DNA of 47,544 nucleotides from Acidobacteriaceae bacterium (GTDB taxonomy: Bacteria; Acidobacteriota; Terriglobia; Terriglobales; Acidobacteriaceae). The stretch lies in assembly GCA_030038195.1 (NCBI GenBank), contig JASHPJ010000080.1, positions 1 through 47,544 of the forward strand. The letters run 5' to 3'. Positions 11,447 through 20,421 of the stretch are shown piece by piece. Each line of letters opens with the position of its first letter. Positions within the stretch are counted from its first letter, which is position 1. The position numbers were made by a program, and so were the translations under genes. Below the pieces are notes generated by a model, which worked only from the letters and a program-made list of their open reading frames with translations, had not been told where the DNA came from and searched no databases.

Positions 11447-13074
11447 TACAGCCAGATCGCCGTATGTCCCAGGCAGGGATTCGCCGCCTGCTGGGCGAGC
11501 GTTTCGGCCAGTTCCAGTCCGTAGCGCGCAAAGTAGAACGCCGCGCCGTGCACCCGCTCCTGCATTACGCCGCCGGGAAACAGCGATTGCGCGATCGCAT
11601 TGGCATGACGGGTGAGCGTAGCCTCGCGCTGAAGCTGAAAGTTGGCTGCCAGCGTGCGCAGCCGGTCCATCTGGTAGCGCATCTTGCTGGCCGCCGTCTC
11701 GGCCGACTGGCCAAGGCCTTTGTCCTGCGACTGCATCCACTCGACGAGCGCGGTCAGTTCCTCGTCGAGCGCGTTGCCGGCGGCGGCCAGCCTGCGCTTG
11801 GTCTCGATGGGCATGGCCCGTGCCGCCAGCAGCCTGGCCAGCGATTCGGCGTCTTCGGCAAAGACGCGGTCGAGCGTGAGCTCATGCCGGCGCAGCAGCT
11901 CGCCGATCTGCGGCTCGATAAGCGAGCCGGAAAACCGCGGCGCAGCCGGAGTCTGCCGGCCCAGGATCCGCTCATAGAGCACGGCCGACTGCGCAAAGTA
12001 CGCAATCTCCGCCGGTCCGCCGATAATCTGCGAAGTCGAGAACAGAAAATCCTGAAAGACCGGCCGTAGCAGCGCCGAAGGCGATATCCGCTCCGGCTCG
12101 GCTTCGAGAATGCCCACCAGGTCTGCAGTCGAATATGTCTGCCGGCCGGCCTGCCACAGGCCATCCGGCTCGCTGGCTGACGCCGCCGTGCGCTTCAGCG
12201 CCTGGCGTGCGCCGGTCTCCTGATCCAGCAGAAAGAGCAGGCTGGACTGGTCTGTCACCGCGACCTGGGCGTGGTAGCCGGCCGCTTCCAGCGCCTGGTT
12301 GCGCTCGGCCAGCGCGGCATGCAGTTCGCCGGCTCGCTCCAGCGCCGCGCGCAGCACCGGCGCGCCCAGGCGATGGAACTCGCGGCCACTGGCGTCCACG
12401 ATCAGCAACCCCTGCGCGGCGAAGACCTTCCGGTAAAACTCGGCGAAGGCCTGCGCAAAGGTGCGGCCCGGCCTGTAGGCTTCGGCCAGCGCATCCATTG
12501 CGTCGGATGTGCCCAGAATCTCCCACGCACGCTCGACCAGTGGCGTAATCGACTCGTCGAGCACCACGCCGCCTACCGGCACCGCCGCCGCAGGAGCCGC
12601 GGAGTAGCCGAGCCTGGCCAGCTCACGCCCTGCAGGAAAGGTGACGTGGTCGATTTCGGCAAAGTCGTGGTCCTCGCTGGCCAGCCAGAAGACGGCTGTG
12701 TGCGGGTGTCCCGCAGTCGTGGCCTGCCGTGCGCGGGCAATCGCCGTGGACGCCTTGAACGGTGTAAACAGTGGTCCGCCGAAGAGAGCGACCTGCTGCC
12801 CGGTCACCACCATGCCGGCGCCCTGTACAAGAGCCTCTATAGCCGCCGCTGCGGAAGGCAGCGGGTTCTGCGCCGCCAGCAGGCGGACCAACTCCGGCCA
12901 GTGCGCCGGCAGCAGCGGACGCTGCTGCCAGTTCTGCTGCGCTGCCGCAGCGCAAAACCGCTGCGCAGCCGGTTCAGCGGCGCAAAAGTCCACAAACAGC
13001 CGGCTCAGCCCCGGCGCCAGGGTCACGGGATAACAGTCTACGGTTGGCGGTTCGGTCACTGGCAACTCGTTCAT
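11446..13074 (-). CDS. bshC: Bacillithiol biosynthesis cysteine-adding enzyme BshC
   Basis: BshC is assigned to adding cysteine to glucosaminyl-malate in the last step of bacillithiol synthesis. The family signature is plain: VVTGQQVALFGGPLFTPFKA near residues 89-108, then a segment ending FWLASEDHDFAEIDHV, and a long helical C-terminal half (from about residue 390) ending with a LFPGGVMQERVHG-like segment. From the ATG at 13074 it has 542 residues; an in-frame ATG at 13119 would add 15 residues that do not resemble the family. AGGA lies 3 bases before the chosen ATG. The bshA and bshB genes are not in the window. A divergent Nudix gene shares the upstream region. Confidence 0.93.
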   Translation of the reverse strand: MNELPVTEPPTVDCYPVTLAPGLSRLFVDFCAAEPAAQRFCAAAAQQNWQQRPLLPAHWPELVRLLAAQNPLPSAAAAIEALVQGAGMVVTGQQVALFGGPLFTPFKASTAIARARQATTAGHPHTAVFWLASEDHDFAEIDHVTFPAGRELARLGYSAAPAAAVPVGGVVLDESITPLVERAWEILGTSDAMDALAEAYRPGRTFAQAFAEFYRKVFAAQGLLIVDASGREFHRLGAPVLRAALERAGELHAALAERNQALEAAGYHAQVAVTDQSSLLFLLDQETGARQALKRTAASASEPDGLWQAGRQTYSTADLVGILEAEPERISPSALLRPVFQDFLFSTSQIIGGPAEIAYFAQSAVLYERILGRQTPAAPRFSGSLIEPQIGELLRRHELTLDRVFAEDAESLARLLAARAMPIETKRRLAAAGNALDEELTALVEWMQSQDKGLGQSAETAASKMRYQMDRLRTLAANFQLQREATLTRHANAIAQSLFPGGVMQERVHGAAFYFARYGLELAETLAQQAANPCLGHTAIWL

Positions 13075-13214
13075 CTTTCCTGGAGAACTTGGGATTGCGG
13101 CTCCAGTAAAGGATGCCATGCCGGACCCAATCGATGCAGAACCATCGGTTGCGGCAACAACCCCGTAGTATGCGTATACTCTTTTTCAGCCAGGCATGTT
13201 TGCGAGAGGTGGAG

Positions 13215-13874
13215 ATGGCCAAAAAAGTGAAAGCAAAAAGGGAGCAGGTGCAGAAGAAGGCGAAAGCAGGCAAAGGCAACGCGGCAAAGCAGACGAAGAC
13301 GGCGAAGAAACCCGGCAAGGGAGCCAAGATGGTCGCGGAGATTCTCAGCTCCCAGGTCGTTTACACCGGTCCGCTCTTTCGCGTGCTCCACGACAAGATC
13401 ATCGAGCCCGATGGCCGCCGGAATGAGCGCGAAGTAATCCGCCACAACGGCAGCGTGGTGATCCTGGCCATCGACAACTCCAGGGGCAGGAAGAATCCCT
13501 GGATCGTGATCGAGCGGCAGTATCGCCACGCCGCCAATCAGTACCTCTGGGAGCTGCCGGCCGGCAAGATCGAGCCCGGCGAGGATCCCCTGGCCGGCGC
13601 GCAGCGCGAGCTGACCGAGGAGACCGGCTACAGCGCCAAAAAGTGGAAGCCGCTGGTCGAGTACTATGCCAGCCCCGGATTTCTGGGCGAATCGATGCAG
13701 GTCTTTGTGGCCGAAGGGCTGCAGGCCGGCGAGGCACATCCCGAGGAGGACGAAAAGATTGAAATCCGCTTGGTCAAGCTGTCCGACGTACTGAAGATGA
13801 TTGAAAAAGGGGCGATTCTGGACGGCAAAACCCTTACCAGCGTGCTGCTTTACGCGCGCAGGAAAGGCGTGTAA
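13215..13874 (+). CDS. Nudix hydrolase, ADP-ribose pyrophosphatase type, with lysine-rich N-terminus
   Basis: A 219-residue Nudix hydrolase that probably splits ADP-ribose or a related nucleoside diphosphate. The full Nudix box lies at residues 117-139 (G117, E123, R131-E132, E135-E136, G138) and is preceded by WELPAGK, typical of the ADP-ribose branch. The first 38 residues are mostly Lys, Ala and Gly, an unusual basic tail that could bind nucleic acid or help solubility. I chose the ATG at 13215 because AGAGG lies 5 bases upstream; longer in-frame starts encode no family sequence. A TATACT -10-like element is at 13175-13180. It is divergent from bshC. Confidence 0.88.
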   Translation: MAKKVKAKREQVQKKAKAGKGNAAKQTKTAKKPGKGAKMVAEILSSQVVYTGPLFRVLHDKIIEPDGRRNEREVIRHNGSVVILAIDNSRGRKNPWIVIERQYRHAANQYLWELPAGKIEPGEDPLAGAQRELTEETGYSAKKWKPLVEYYASPGFLGESMQVFVAEGLQAGEAHPEEDEKIEIRLVKLSDVLKMIEKGAILDGKTLTSVLLYARRKGV

Positions 13875-14125
13875 GGCAAAAAGATAACCCTCGCGAATGG
13901 CCGCGTCTACAGCAGTTTTCAGCGGCGCTTACCTGCCAGCCGCGAACCCACCGGCGGTTTTTCATGGGCTGGGGCAATCTCCGGCCCGTTTCACTGTGTG
14001 GGACTTTTTCCTGGAGTGGCTCAATCAACCTTTCTCGGATTTTTTACGTCTTAGCAAGTATCGGTGTGAGATCCCCCTTCGATCACCGAGATTCCGCAAG
14101 ACCCCAAAAAGGAAGGCAGGAACCT

Positions 14126-14356
14126 GTGGCTCAGTACAAGGGAAAGGTCAAGTGGTTTAACAACGCCAAGGGCTACGGATTCATCGGACGCGAAGACGGG
14201 CCGGATGTATTCGTTCACTACTCCGCAATCCAACTGGACGGGTACAAGACTCTGAAAGAGGGCGACGAAGTCGAGTTCGATATTGTCGAGGGCCAGAAGG
14301 GACCGCAGGCGGATGCCGTAGTCCGCTTTCGGGACAGCGCCCACAGCGCAGCCTGA
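14126..14356 (+). CDS. Cold-shock domain protein (CspA family)
   Basis: A 76-residue single-domain cold-shock protein that binds single-stranded RNA or DNA as a chaperone. Both RNA-binding motifs are present: RNP1 in KGYGFIGRE (near residues 14-22) and RNP2 in VFVHYSAI (near 28-35). The start is GTG at 14126, with AGGA 4 bases upstream; there is no suitable ATG. The 250 bases before it (13875-14125) contain no gene and could form a long leader, as is common for cold-shock genes. A 12-base match to one arm of the element at 42384 (ACAGCAGTTTTC, near 13911) lies in it. The gene stands alone. Confidence 0.92.
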   Translation: MAQYKGKVKWFNNAKGYGFIGREDGPDVFVHYSAIQLDGYKTLKEGDEVEFDIVEGQKGPQADAVVRFRDSAHSAA

Positions 14357-14593
14357 CCGCGCAGGGGGCTGAGCGTTCGCTGAACGTTCCTTGATCGGCC
14401 GCAAAGCGGCGGACTTATGCAATCTGTGCCTCGGTTGATTTTTCCCAGTCATCTTTGCGAGCGGTACAGCAGCGCGCATTTCCGCCCAGGTATGGAACGG
14501 GATGTCCGTGTGAGAGTGGCCTTTTGCGCCGCGCATGCTCGATACTGATCTGTGCAGGCCAGAGATCGAAGCAGCGGTGAGGGGACCACAGGC

Positions 14594-16384
14594 ATGGACA
14601 ACCGTACGATTGCGCGGCTTCTCGAAGAGACTGCCGATCTGCTTGAGATCGACGGCGCGGACAGCTTTCGCGTGCGCAGCTACAGGCGCGCGGCTGAGGC
14701 CGCTGAGCAGACCACCGTAGACCTTGCGTCCGTCGCCTCTGACCCTGTGCGCCTGCTCGAAATTCCCGGCATCGGCAAGAGCATGGCTGCGCACCTCAAG
14801 GCCATCGTCGACACCGGCACGCTGCCTCTGCGCGACGAATTGCTTGCGCGCTACGGCGCCGGCATCCTCGAGCTGCTCAAGCTCCCCGGCATGGGTCCCA
14901 AGACCGTTGCGCTCTTCTGGGACGCTGCCAGAATCTCCACCATCGACCAGCTTGCCCAGGCGATTGAGGCCGGGCGGCTCACCGGCCTGCCGCGCATGGG
15001 CGCCAGGCAGATCGAGAAGCTGCGCAAGGGCATCGAGGACTATCGCCGCTCCGCCGGCCGTTTCCGCATCGACGTAGCCGACGGCTATGCGCAGCAGATC
15101 TCCGAGTACCTGCTGCAATTTCCCGGCATCGATCGCGTTACGCCCGCTGGCTCGCTGCGCCGCGGCCGTGAGACCGCCGGCGATCTCGATCTGCTGGCCA
15201 CTGGCCCCGGCTGCGCGCCGGAGCACACGCAGGCCGCTGTTGAGTACGTCGCTGCGTATCCCGGCATTCACGACATGATCGCCAAGGGCGAGAACAAGGT
15301 GAGCTTCCACGTGCAGCAGGGGCTGCAGGTGGATGTGCGCCTTTTGCCCGGCGAGTCTTACGGAGCGGCGCTTCAGTATTTCACCGGCTCCAAGGCGCAC
15401 AACGTCTCGCTGCGCCAGCGCGCGCTCAAGATGGGCTACACGCTCAACGAGTGGGCCCTGGCGCGGCTCGACGATGGCACGCCCGTGGCCACGGCGACCG
15501 AGGAAGAGATCTACGCCGCGCTGGGCATGGACTGGATGCAGCCGGAGATGCGCGAGAACCTGGGCGAGATCGAGGCCGCCGCGCGTCACGAGCTGCCGCG
15601 TATCATCGACGCCTCAGACATTCGCGGTGACGTGCATATGCACACCACCGCCAGCGACGGCCGCAGCTCGATCCGCGAGATGGCCGAGGCCGCGCTCAAG
15701 TGCGGCTACCAGTACATCGCCATCACCGACCACTCCAAGAACCTGGCCATGACCAACGGCCTGGACGAAAAGCGCGCGCTTGAGCACATCCAGAAAATTC
15801 ATGAGATCGACCGTGAGATGAAGGGTAGGATTCGCGTCTTCGCTGGCATCGAGGTAGACATTCTGGCCGACGGCGCGCTCGATCTGGACGATGAGGTATT
15901 GGCGCAGATGGAAGTGGTTATCGCTAGCGTACACACGCGCTTTGAGCAGAGCCGTGACGAGATGACCGCGCGCGTGCTGCGCGCCATCGAGAACCCCTAC
16001 ACGCGCATCCTCGGCCATCCCACGGGCCGGCTGCTGTTGCGCCGCGAGCCCTTTGCGCTCGACATGGACGCCGTGCTCAAGCGCGCCGCCGAGCTGGGCG
16101 TGGCCATGGAGCACAACGCCGCTCCCGAGCGGCTCGACCTGAACGACCGCGACCTGCGCCTGGCCAAGGAGCTAGGCTGCAAGATCGTGATGAGCTCCGA
16201 CTCGCACGACGCCCGCAACCTGGGCAGGATGGGCTACGGCCTGCGCCAGCTCAAACGCGCCTGGCTTACCGCAGATGATGTGCTCAATACCCGCAGTGCC
16301 AATGATTTTCTGGCCGTGCTGCGCCCCGGCCGTAAGGCAGGAGGCTGCAACTACCGGATGGATTTTTCCTCAGAATCTGTCTAG
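14594..16384 (+). CDS. polX: DNA polymerase X / 3'-5' exonuclease (PolX)
   Basis: A 596-residue bacterial family X DNA polymerase for gap filling in repair. Domain order: helix-hairpin-helix repeats (about residues 1-150, with IPGIGKSM and LPGMGPKTV hairpins); nucleotidyltransferase core with GSLRRG at 186-191 and catalytic aspartates Asp197 and Asp199; then a C-terminal PHP domain from about 345 with HMHTTASDGRSS and AITDHS metal-binding motifs, giving 3'-5' exonuclease activity. I chose the ATG at 14594, with GAGGGG 9 bases upstream; a GTG at 14552 is possible but adds a non-conserved tail. It appears to be a single-gene unit ended by a strong hairpin at 16396-16431. Confidence 0.94.
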   Translation: MDNRTIARLLEETADLLEIDGADSFRVRSYRRAAEAAEQTTVDLASVASDPVRLLEIPGIGKSMAAHLKAIVDTGTLPLRDELLARYGAGILELLKLPGMGPKTVALFWDAARISTIDQLAQAIEAGRLTGLPRMGARQIEKLRKGIEDYRRSAGRFRIDVADGYAQQISEYLLQFPGIDRVTPAGSLRRGRETAGDLDLLATGPGCAPEHTQAAVEYVAAYPGIHDMIAKGENKVSFHVQQGLQVDVRLLPGESYGAALQYFTGSKAHNVSLRQRALKMGYTLNEWALARLDDGTPVATATEEEIYAALGMDWMQPEMRENLGEIEAAARHELPRIIDASDIRGDVHMHTTASDGRSSIREMAEAALKCGYQYIAITDHSKNLAMTNGLDEKRALEHIQKIHEIDREMKGRIRVFAGIEVDILADGALDLDDEVLAQMEVVIASVHTRFEQSRDEMTARVLRAIENPYTRILGHPTGRLLLRREPFALDMDAVLKRAAELGVAMEHNAAPERLDLNDRDLRLAKELGCKIVMSSDSHDARNLGRMGYGLRQLKRAWLTADDVLNTRSANDFLAVLRPGRKAGGCNYRMDFSSESV

Positions 16385-16395
16385 AAACTTGAAGT

Positions 16396-16431
16396 TTTGA
16401 AAGGGCACGGCCTCAGCCGTGCCCTTTCAAA
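16396..16431 (+). terminator. Perfect 16-base-pair hairpin after polX
   Basis: TTTGAAAGGGCACGGC (16396-16411) and its exact complement (16416-16431) close a CTCA loop. The outer A and T runs make it terminator-like on both strands. A partial second copy is at 31742-31766, so it is also a dispersed repeat. Confidence 0.6.
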
Positions 16432-16482
16432 GCTCTTGCCCTGCTCGGACGAGTCTTTAGGCAGGTTCTCACGAAAAATCCA

Positions 16483-16496
16483 TCCGCCGCGGCGGA
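16483..16496. repeat. Palindrome TCCGCCGCGGCGGA
   Basis: A perfect 14-base palindrome in the polX/hypothetical intergenic region. It is the core shared with the elements at 23764, 28516 and 36566; this copy lacks the usual flanking arms. The rest of 16432-16644 shows no gene. Confidence 0.55.
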
Positions 16497-16644
16497 CACA
16501 CCGGAAGGCGGCTCTGCGGAAACAGGAGAAAGGCTCTGGTTCTTGCGGCAGCCGCATTTCACCCCGATTCTTCACAGAAATCGGCAGCGGCCGTCCAACA
16601 TTCCGTAGCCTGTTTTGTCTGCATCACGCTAAGATAAGGGCGCT

Positions 16645-17265
16645 ATGAGTCTCCTCCACCAGCAATCCCCCGACCAGTTGGACGACGCCGCGCGCGGCGA
16701 GGAGTTCACCAAAGGCACCAGCCATGTCGTCGTCGCCTCGATCGTCGCCACCGTCGTAGTTTCCGCCGCAATCGTCGCTTACTTCATTACCGGGCAAACG
16801 CCTGTGGTAGCCAGCGGCGATGTGGTGGCCGTGTGGGCGCACCCGATGCATGTAGAAAGCAAGGGTTTTGACGCCAACGGCGCGCCCATGCCCAGGGAAA
16901 GCTTCGACCAGGTCTATGTCTTCACCCAGGTGCGGCTCAAGAATCAGAGCAAGGCGCCGCTGTTTCTTACCAGCGCGATGACCAACGCCACGCTGCCTGA
17001 CGGCATTTATTCGAGCTATGCCGCCTCGGCCGCCGACTACGATCGCGTCTTCCTCGCTTATCCCGGAATGCCCGTGCCGCACAATAAAGCCCTCCCGCTC
17101 GATATGACGATTGATCCAGGCCAGACGGTGGAAGGCACGGTCGTTTCCGCGTTCAAGCTGACCAAAGAACAGTGGGAGTCGCGGAAGGATCTGAACTTTA
17201 CCTTCTCCTTCCGCTATCAGCCCAGCTTGGTCGTCGCGCCGCGGGTCGCGGTTATTGACCAGTAG
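16645..17265 (+). CDS. Membrane-anchored hypothetical protein
   Basis: A 206-residue protein of unknown function. Residues about 28-48 form one membrane helix (VVASIVATVVVSAAIVAYFI) after a short acidic cytoplasmic start, so the remaining 155 residues should face the periplasm. That part is beta-rich, with strands such as YVFTQVRLKNQSKAPLFLT resembling an immunoglobulin-like or DUF-type fold; no catalytic motif is seen. AAGGG lies 5 bases before the ATG. Its 3' end overlaps the convergent downstream gene by 14 bases, so the two stops lie within each other's coding sequence. I cannot name a family. Confidence 0.75.
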   Translation: MSLLHQQSPDQLDDAARGEEFTKGTSHVVVASIVATVVVSAAIVAYFITGQTPVVASGDVVAVWAHPMHVESKGFDANGAPMPRESFDQVYVFTQVRLKNQSKAPLFLTSAMTNATLPDGIYSSYAASAADYDRVFLAYPGMPVPHNKALPLDMTIDPGQTVEGTVVSAFKLTKEQWESRKDLNFTFSFRYQPSLVVAPRVAVIDQ

Positions 17266-18091
17266 GCCCTGACACCGGCGGAACCGGAGCGTTCTTGGGC
17301 GTGGACAGGTACCCGCTGATCTGGTTCTTGCTGTTGATCGTGTTCACCACGATCTCGAACAGTTGCGGATCTTTGCCGCTGTAGAACTGCAGCGGCTCGT
17401 TCACGTTCCTGTCTTTCTTCTCGTAGGTCTTGTCGTCGGCGTAGATGTTGAGCGTGAACCGGCTCTTTTTCAGGTCGGCCTTGCGCAGCTCCAGGCTCAC
17501 CGTTCCCACCGGCTTTTTCTGCCCTTTCTGCAGCGTGAACTCATAGTAGTTGCGGTCGCCCCTGTGCTCGAGCGTGACCAGTTCGTCGTGGTTGCGGGCG
17601 ATGACGCTATTGGTGCTGCTCAGGTCGCCGCGGACGCTCTGGAGCTGGCTCAGGGCGCTGGCTACGTCGGTCTGGGTCTTGCCCAGGTCGGTCCTCACGC
17701 CGCCCACGTCGGTTTTCACGTTCGACAGGTCGCTCGAAACCGCGCTCACCTGCTGCGCCGTCTGCCGCTGCTGCGACAGCAGCCGCGCATTGTCAGCCTG
17801 CTCGCGCTGGATAATCTGCTGCGCCCGCTCGTCGAGCTGCTTCTGCGTCAGTCCCAGCGATTTGCCCAGCTCGTCGGTGGTCACTCGCAGCCGCGCGTCG
17901 GTTTCGCGCAGCTCGGCGGCCAGTTTCGCGTTGTCCTGCCTGGCGTCAGCCAGCTCGGCCTGCTGGGTGCTCAGCCGGCTGCCCAGCGTGGCGCACCAGA
18001 GGAGGCCGGCAATCGCGGCCAGCAATGATATGGCCAGCGCCGCAAGCAGTGCGCCGGAGTACGTTCGGGGAGTGTCATCGATTTCGCTCAT
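17252..18091 (-). CDS. Membrane-anchored coiled-coil protein of unknown function
   Basis: A 279-residue protein. A single membrane helix (about residues 12-34) is followed by a long glutamine- and aspartate-rich coiled coil (about 38-175) with repeated Leu/Val spacing (KTDVGGVRTDLGKTQTDVAS), then a compact beta-rich domain (about 178-260, NYYEFTLQKGQKKPVGTVSLEL) and a proline-rich tail. It should be anchored in the inner membrane with the coil outside or inside; the orientation is not certain. AGGT lies close to the ATG. It converges with the neighbouring membrane protein and overlaps it by 14 bases. No known family is recognised beyond the coiled coil. Confidence 0.78.
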   Translation of the reverse strand: MSEIDDTPRTYSGALLAALAISLLAAIAGLLWCATLGSRLSTQQAELADARQDNAKLAAELRETDARLRVTTDELGKSLGLTQKQLDERAQQIIQREQADNARLLSQQRQTAQQVSAVSSDLSNVKTDVGGVRTDLGKTQTDVASALSQLQSVRGDLSSTNSVIARNHDELVTLEHRGDRNYYEFTLQKGQKKPVGTVSLELRKADLKKSRFTLNIYADDKTYEKKDRNVNEPLQFYSGKDPQLFEIVVNTINSKNQISGYLSTPKNAPVPPVSGPTGQ

Positions 18092-18125
18092 CTCTTACCT
18101 TTCATCCTGCGGCGGCCCTTTTGCC

Positions 18126-18201
18126 GGGACGCACCGGAAGTAACGGATTAGACGTTTTTCGTCGGGAGCGGGTTCTCTGCTTCCGCTGGGACGCACCGGA
18201 A
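18126..18201. repeat. Direct repeat GGGACGCACCGGAA (two copies)
   Basis: Identical 14-base copies lie at 18126-18139 and 18188-18201, spaced 62 bases apart, upstream of the coiled-coil gene. Otherwise the 446 bases between 18092 and 18537 hold only a promoter-like site for citrate synthase and no convincing gene. Confidence 0.5.
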
Positions 18202-18445
18202 TGCGCGCCGGCCGCCGCGAAGCAAGCTCCGCCCCCGGAACTCGGGCTGATTGTACTCCGAACGCCGCCGTGGAACCTAAAGGATATTCCGGCCACATGA
18301 AGCGGTGCGCGCTGAACGCCGCTAAACTAAGGCAAAAACTGGTTCAATTCCGGCCTTCCCGCATTGTGCGCTCCGAGCGGCGGATTCTGTATCCCAGGCC
18401 TCCCGCCTGCCGTGACAAGCATCGAACCGCTCAGTTATAAACATC

Positions 18446-18474
18446 TTGACTGCTTTTTTGCCCGGGCGAGACAT
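18446..18474 (+). promoter_or_regulatory. Candidate promoter of the citrate synthase gene
   Basis: A good -35 (TTGACT, 18446-18451) is followed after 17 bases by a weak -10 (AGACAT, 18469-18474). It lies about 65 bases before the ATG. Confidence 0.35.
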
Positions 18475-18537
18475 TCTGGCCTGGACTACTCGCCGCAGAC
18501 CTGAATTGATTGCTTCAAAAAGGGAGAATCGAAGGCT

Positions 18538-19674
18538 ATGTCGACTGCTGTTATCGGGAAAGGCCTGGAAGGCATTGTTGCCGCCAACTCCGGCATCTGC
18601 TTCATCGACGGAGAGGCCGGCGTTTTGTCTTACCGTGGGATCGACATCCACGAGTTGGCCGAGCGCTCGACCTTCGAGGAGACCACGTTCCTGCTGTGGA
18701 ACGGCTACCTGCCCAACCAGGCCACGCTCACCGAGTTTTCAGCCCAGCTTGCCGCCGCGCGCGAGCTCGATCAGCGCGTCATCGACATGCTGCGCAGCTT
18801 TCCCACCTCGGCCACGCCCATGGAGGTACTGCGAACTACGGTGTCGGCGTTGAGCTTTTACGACGCCGATGAGAAAGACAACACGCACGACGCGAACGTG
18901 CGCAAGGCCTTCCACCTGACTTCGCAGATCGCCATGATCGTCGCGATTTACGACCGCATCCGCAAGGGCAAGCAAATTATCCCTCCCGATCGAAAGCTTA
19001 CCCACGCCGGCAATTTCCTGTGGATGCTCAACGGCGAAAAGCCCTCAGAAACCGCCACTCGAACCCTCGATATCGCACTCATTCTTCATGCCGATCACGA
19101 GCTCAACGCCTCCACCTTCGCCGCCCGCGTCATCGCCGCTACGCTCTCTGACATTCACTCGGCTATCACCGGCGCCATCGGCGCGCTCAAGGGACCGCTC
19201 CACGGCGGCGCCAATGAGGCCGTGATGCGCCTGCTGCTGGCCATCGACAAGGCCGGCGCCGACCCGGTCGAGTACGTGAAGGGAATGCTGGCGGCCAGGC
19301 AGAAGATCTCCGGCTTCGGCCATCGCGTCTACAAGACGGAAGACCCGCGCGCCACCCACCTGCGCCGCATGAGCGAGAAACTCTGCAAAGACGCCGGCCA
19401 GCCCAAGTGGTTCGAAATGTCCCGGGCCATCGAGCTCTACATCAACAAGGAAAAGAAGCTCAACGCCAACGTGGATTTCTACTCCGCCTCCACGTACACC
19501 ACGCTGGGCATCGACATCGATCTGTTCACGCCCATCTTCGCCGTGAGCCGCATCGCCGGCTGGGCCGCGCACGTCATCGAGCAGCTCGACGACAACCGCC
19601 TCATCCGTCCCCGCGCCGAGTACATCGGTCCTGCCTATCCCACGCCCTGGGTTCCGGTCGCGCAGCGGCCGTAG
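18538..19674 (+). CDS. gltA: Citrate synthase (or 2-methylcitrate synthase)
   Basis: A 378-residue citrate synthase that condenses oxaloacetate with acetyl-CoA at the entry to the TCA cycle. Catalytic residues are in place: His222 in PLHGGANEAV, His262 in ISGFGHRVY, and Asp313 in NVDFYSASTY. Its short N-terminus (GLEGIVAANSGICFIDGEAG) places it with the short, Gram-positive-like or methylcitrate group, which lacks the NADH-sensing N-terminal domain. Methylcitrate synthase activity cannot be excluded, but there is no prpB or prpD nearby to support it. GAAGG and AGGGAG lie upstream of the ATG. It is a monocistronic unit that converges on the Nudix gene downstream. Confidence 0.93.
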   Translation: MSTAVIGKGLEGIVAANSGICFIDGEAGVLSYRGIDIHELAERSTFEETTFLLWNGYLPNQATLTEFSAQLAAARELDQRVIDMLRSFPTSATPMEVLRTTVSALSFYDADEKDNTHDANVRKAFHLTSQIAMIVAIYDRIRKGKQIIPPDRKLTHAGNFLWMLNGEKPSETATRTLDIALILHADHELNASTFAARVIAATLSDIHSAITGAIGALKGPLHGGANEAVMRLLLAIDKAGADPVEYVKGMLAARQKISGFGHRVYKTEDPRATHLRRMSEKLCKDAGQPKWFEMSRAIELYINKEKKLNANVDFYSASTYTTLGIDIDLFTPIFAVSRIAGWAAHVIEQLDDNRLIRPRAEYIGPAYPTPWVPVAQRP

Positions 19675-19719
19675 ACTGCAAGCGTTTTTTGGATACTCAT
19701 CTGGGATGGGAGAACTACT

Positions 19720-20304
19720 CTAAAGCTGTGTCGAAACCAAGCCGTTTCGCGCCTTCCACATCAGGTAAAGCCCCCACGCGGCCAGCGTGCAACTGTCGCG
19801 GATGGTGCCGTCGAGCATCCTCTGCTCGAACTCCTCCACGGTCATGGAATACGTCTTCAGGTCGTGCTCTTCGTCGTCGGGCTCGGTGTGCGTGGGCGTC
19901 AGGCCGGTGGCTAGAAAGACGTGCTGCTTCTGCCGCGTAAAGCCGTAGGCGATCCACAGCATGCCCAGGGAATGCATCTCGGCGGCATCCATGCCGATCT
20001 CTTCCCGCAGCTCGCCGCGCGCCAGCTCCTCGGGATGCTCGATCTCCATCTCCCATCCGCCCTGCGGCAGCTCCAGCGCACGCTCCTCGATCGTGTAGCG
20101 GTACTGCTCCACGAGCCAGACGCGCCCGTTGTCGATGGGCAGAATGATTGCAGAATCGTCTTTTTCCACCACGCCGTAGATGCCCTTTTGGCCGTTCGAG
20201 CGCAGGATCTCATCCTCGCGCAGCCGCATCCAGTGGTTGCGATAAACTTCGCGGCTGGAGAGTGTGGTGATCGTACGGCCGGCGCTGTTCTCAACGGGCT
20301 CCAT
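19720..20304 (-). CDS. Nudix hydrolase, ADP-ribose pyrophosphatase-like
   Basis: A 194-residue Nudix protein. The box lies at residues 83-105, with G83, E89, E98, E101-E102 and G104, but the usual Arg before E98 is Gly97. Similar ARGEL variants occur in a recognised subgroup, so it is likely active. Upstream WLVEQYRYTIEERALELPQGG matches the ADP-ribose pyrophosphatase pattern. AGGAGG lies 5 bases before the ATG. It is read in the same direction as hflX, which ends 117 bases upstream, so co-transcription with hfq-hflX is possible. The substrate is inferred only. Confidence 0.86.
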   Translation of the reverse strand: MEPVENSAGRTITTLSSREVYRNHWMRLREDEILRSNGQKGIYGVVEKDDSAIILPIDNGRVWLVEQYRYTIEERALELPQGGWEMEIEHPEELARGELREEIGMDAAEMHSLGMLWIAYGFTRQKQHVFLATGLTPTHTEPDDEEHDLKTYSMTVEEFEQRMLDGTIRDSCTLAAWGLYLMWKARNGLVSTQL

Positions 20305-20421
20305 TCAGTCCTCCTGCCGTGACATGGAATACACCAGGACATCGGCATTTTAAAAATACAATACAAGTTGAATACGCATGTCCGGACTCCTTCCCGGTTG
20401 CCGCCAGCCGCTCCGGCAGCC

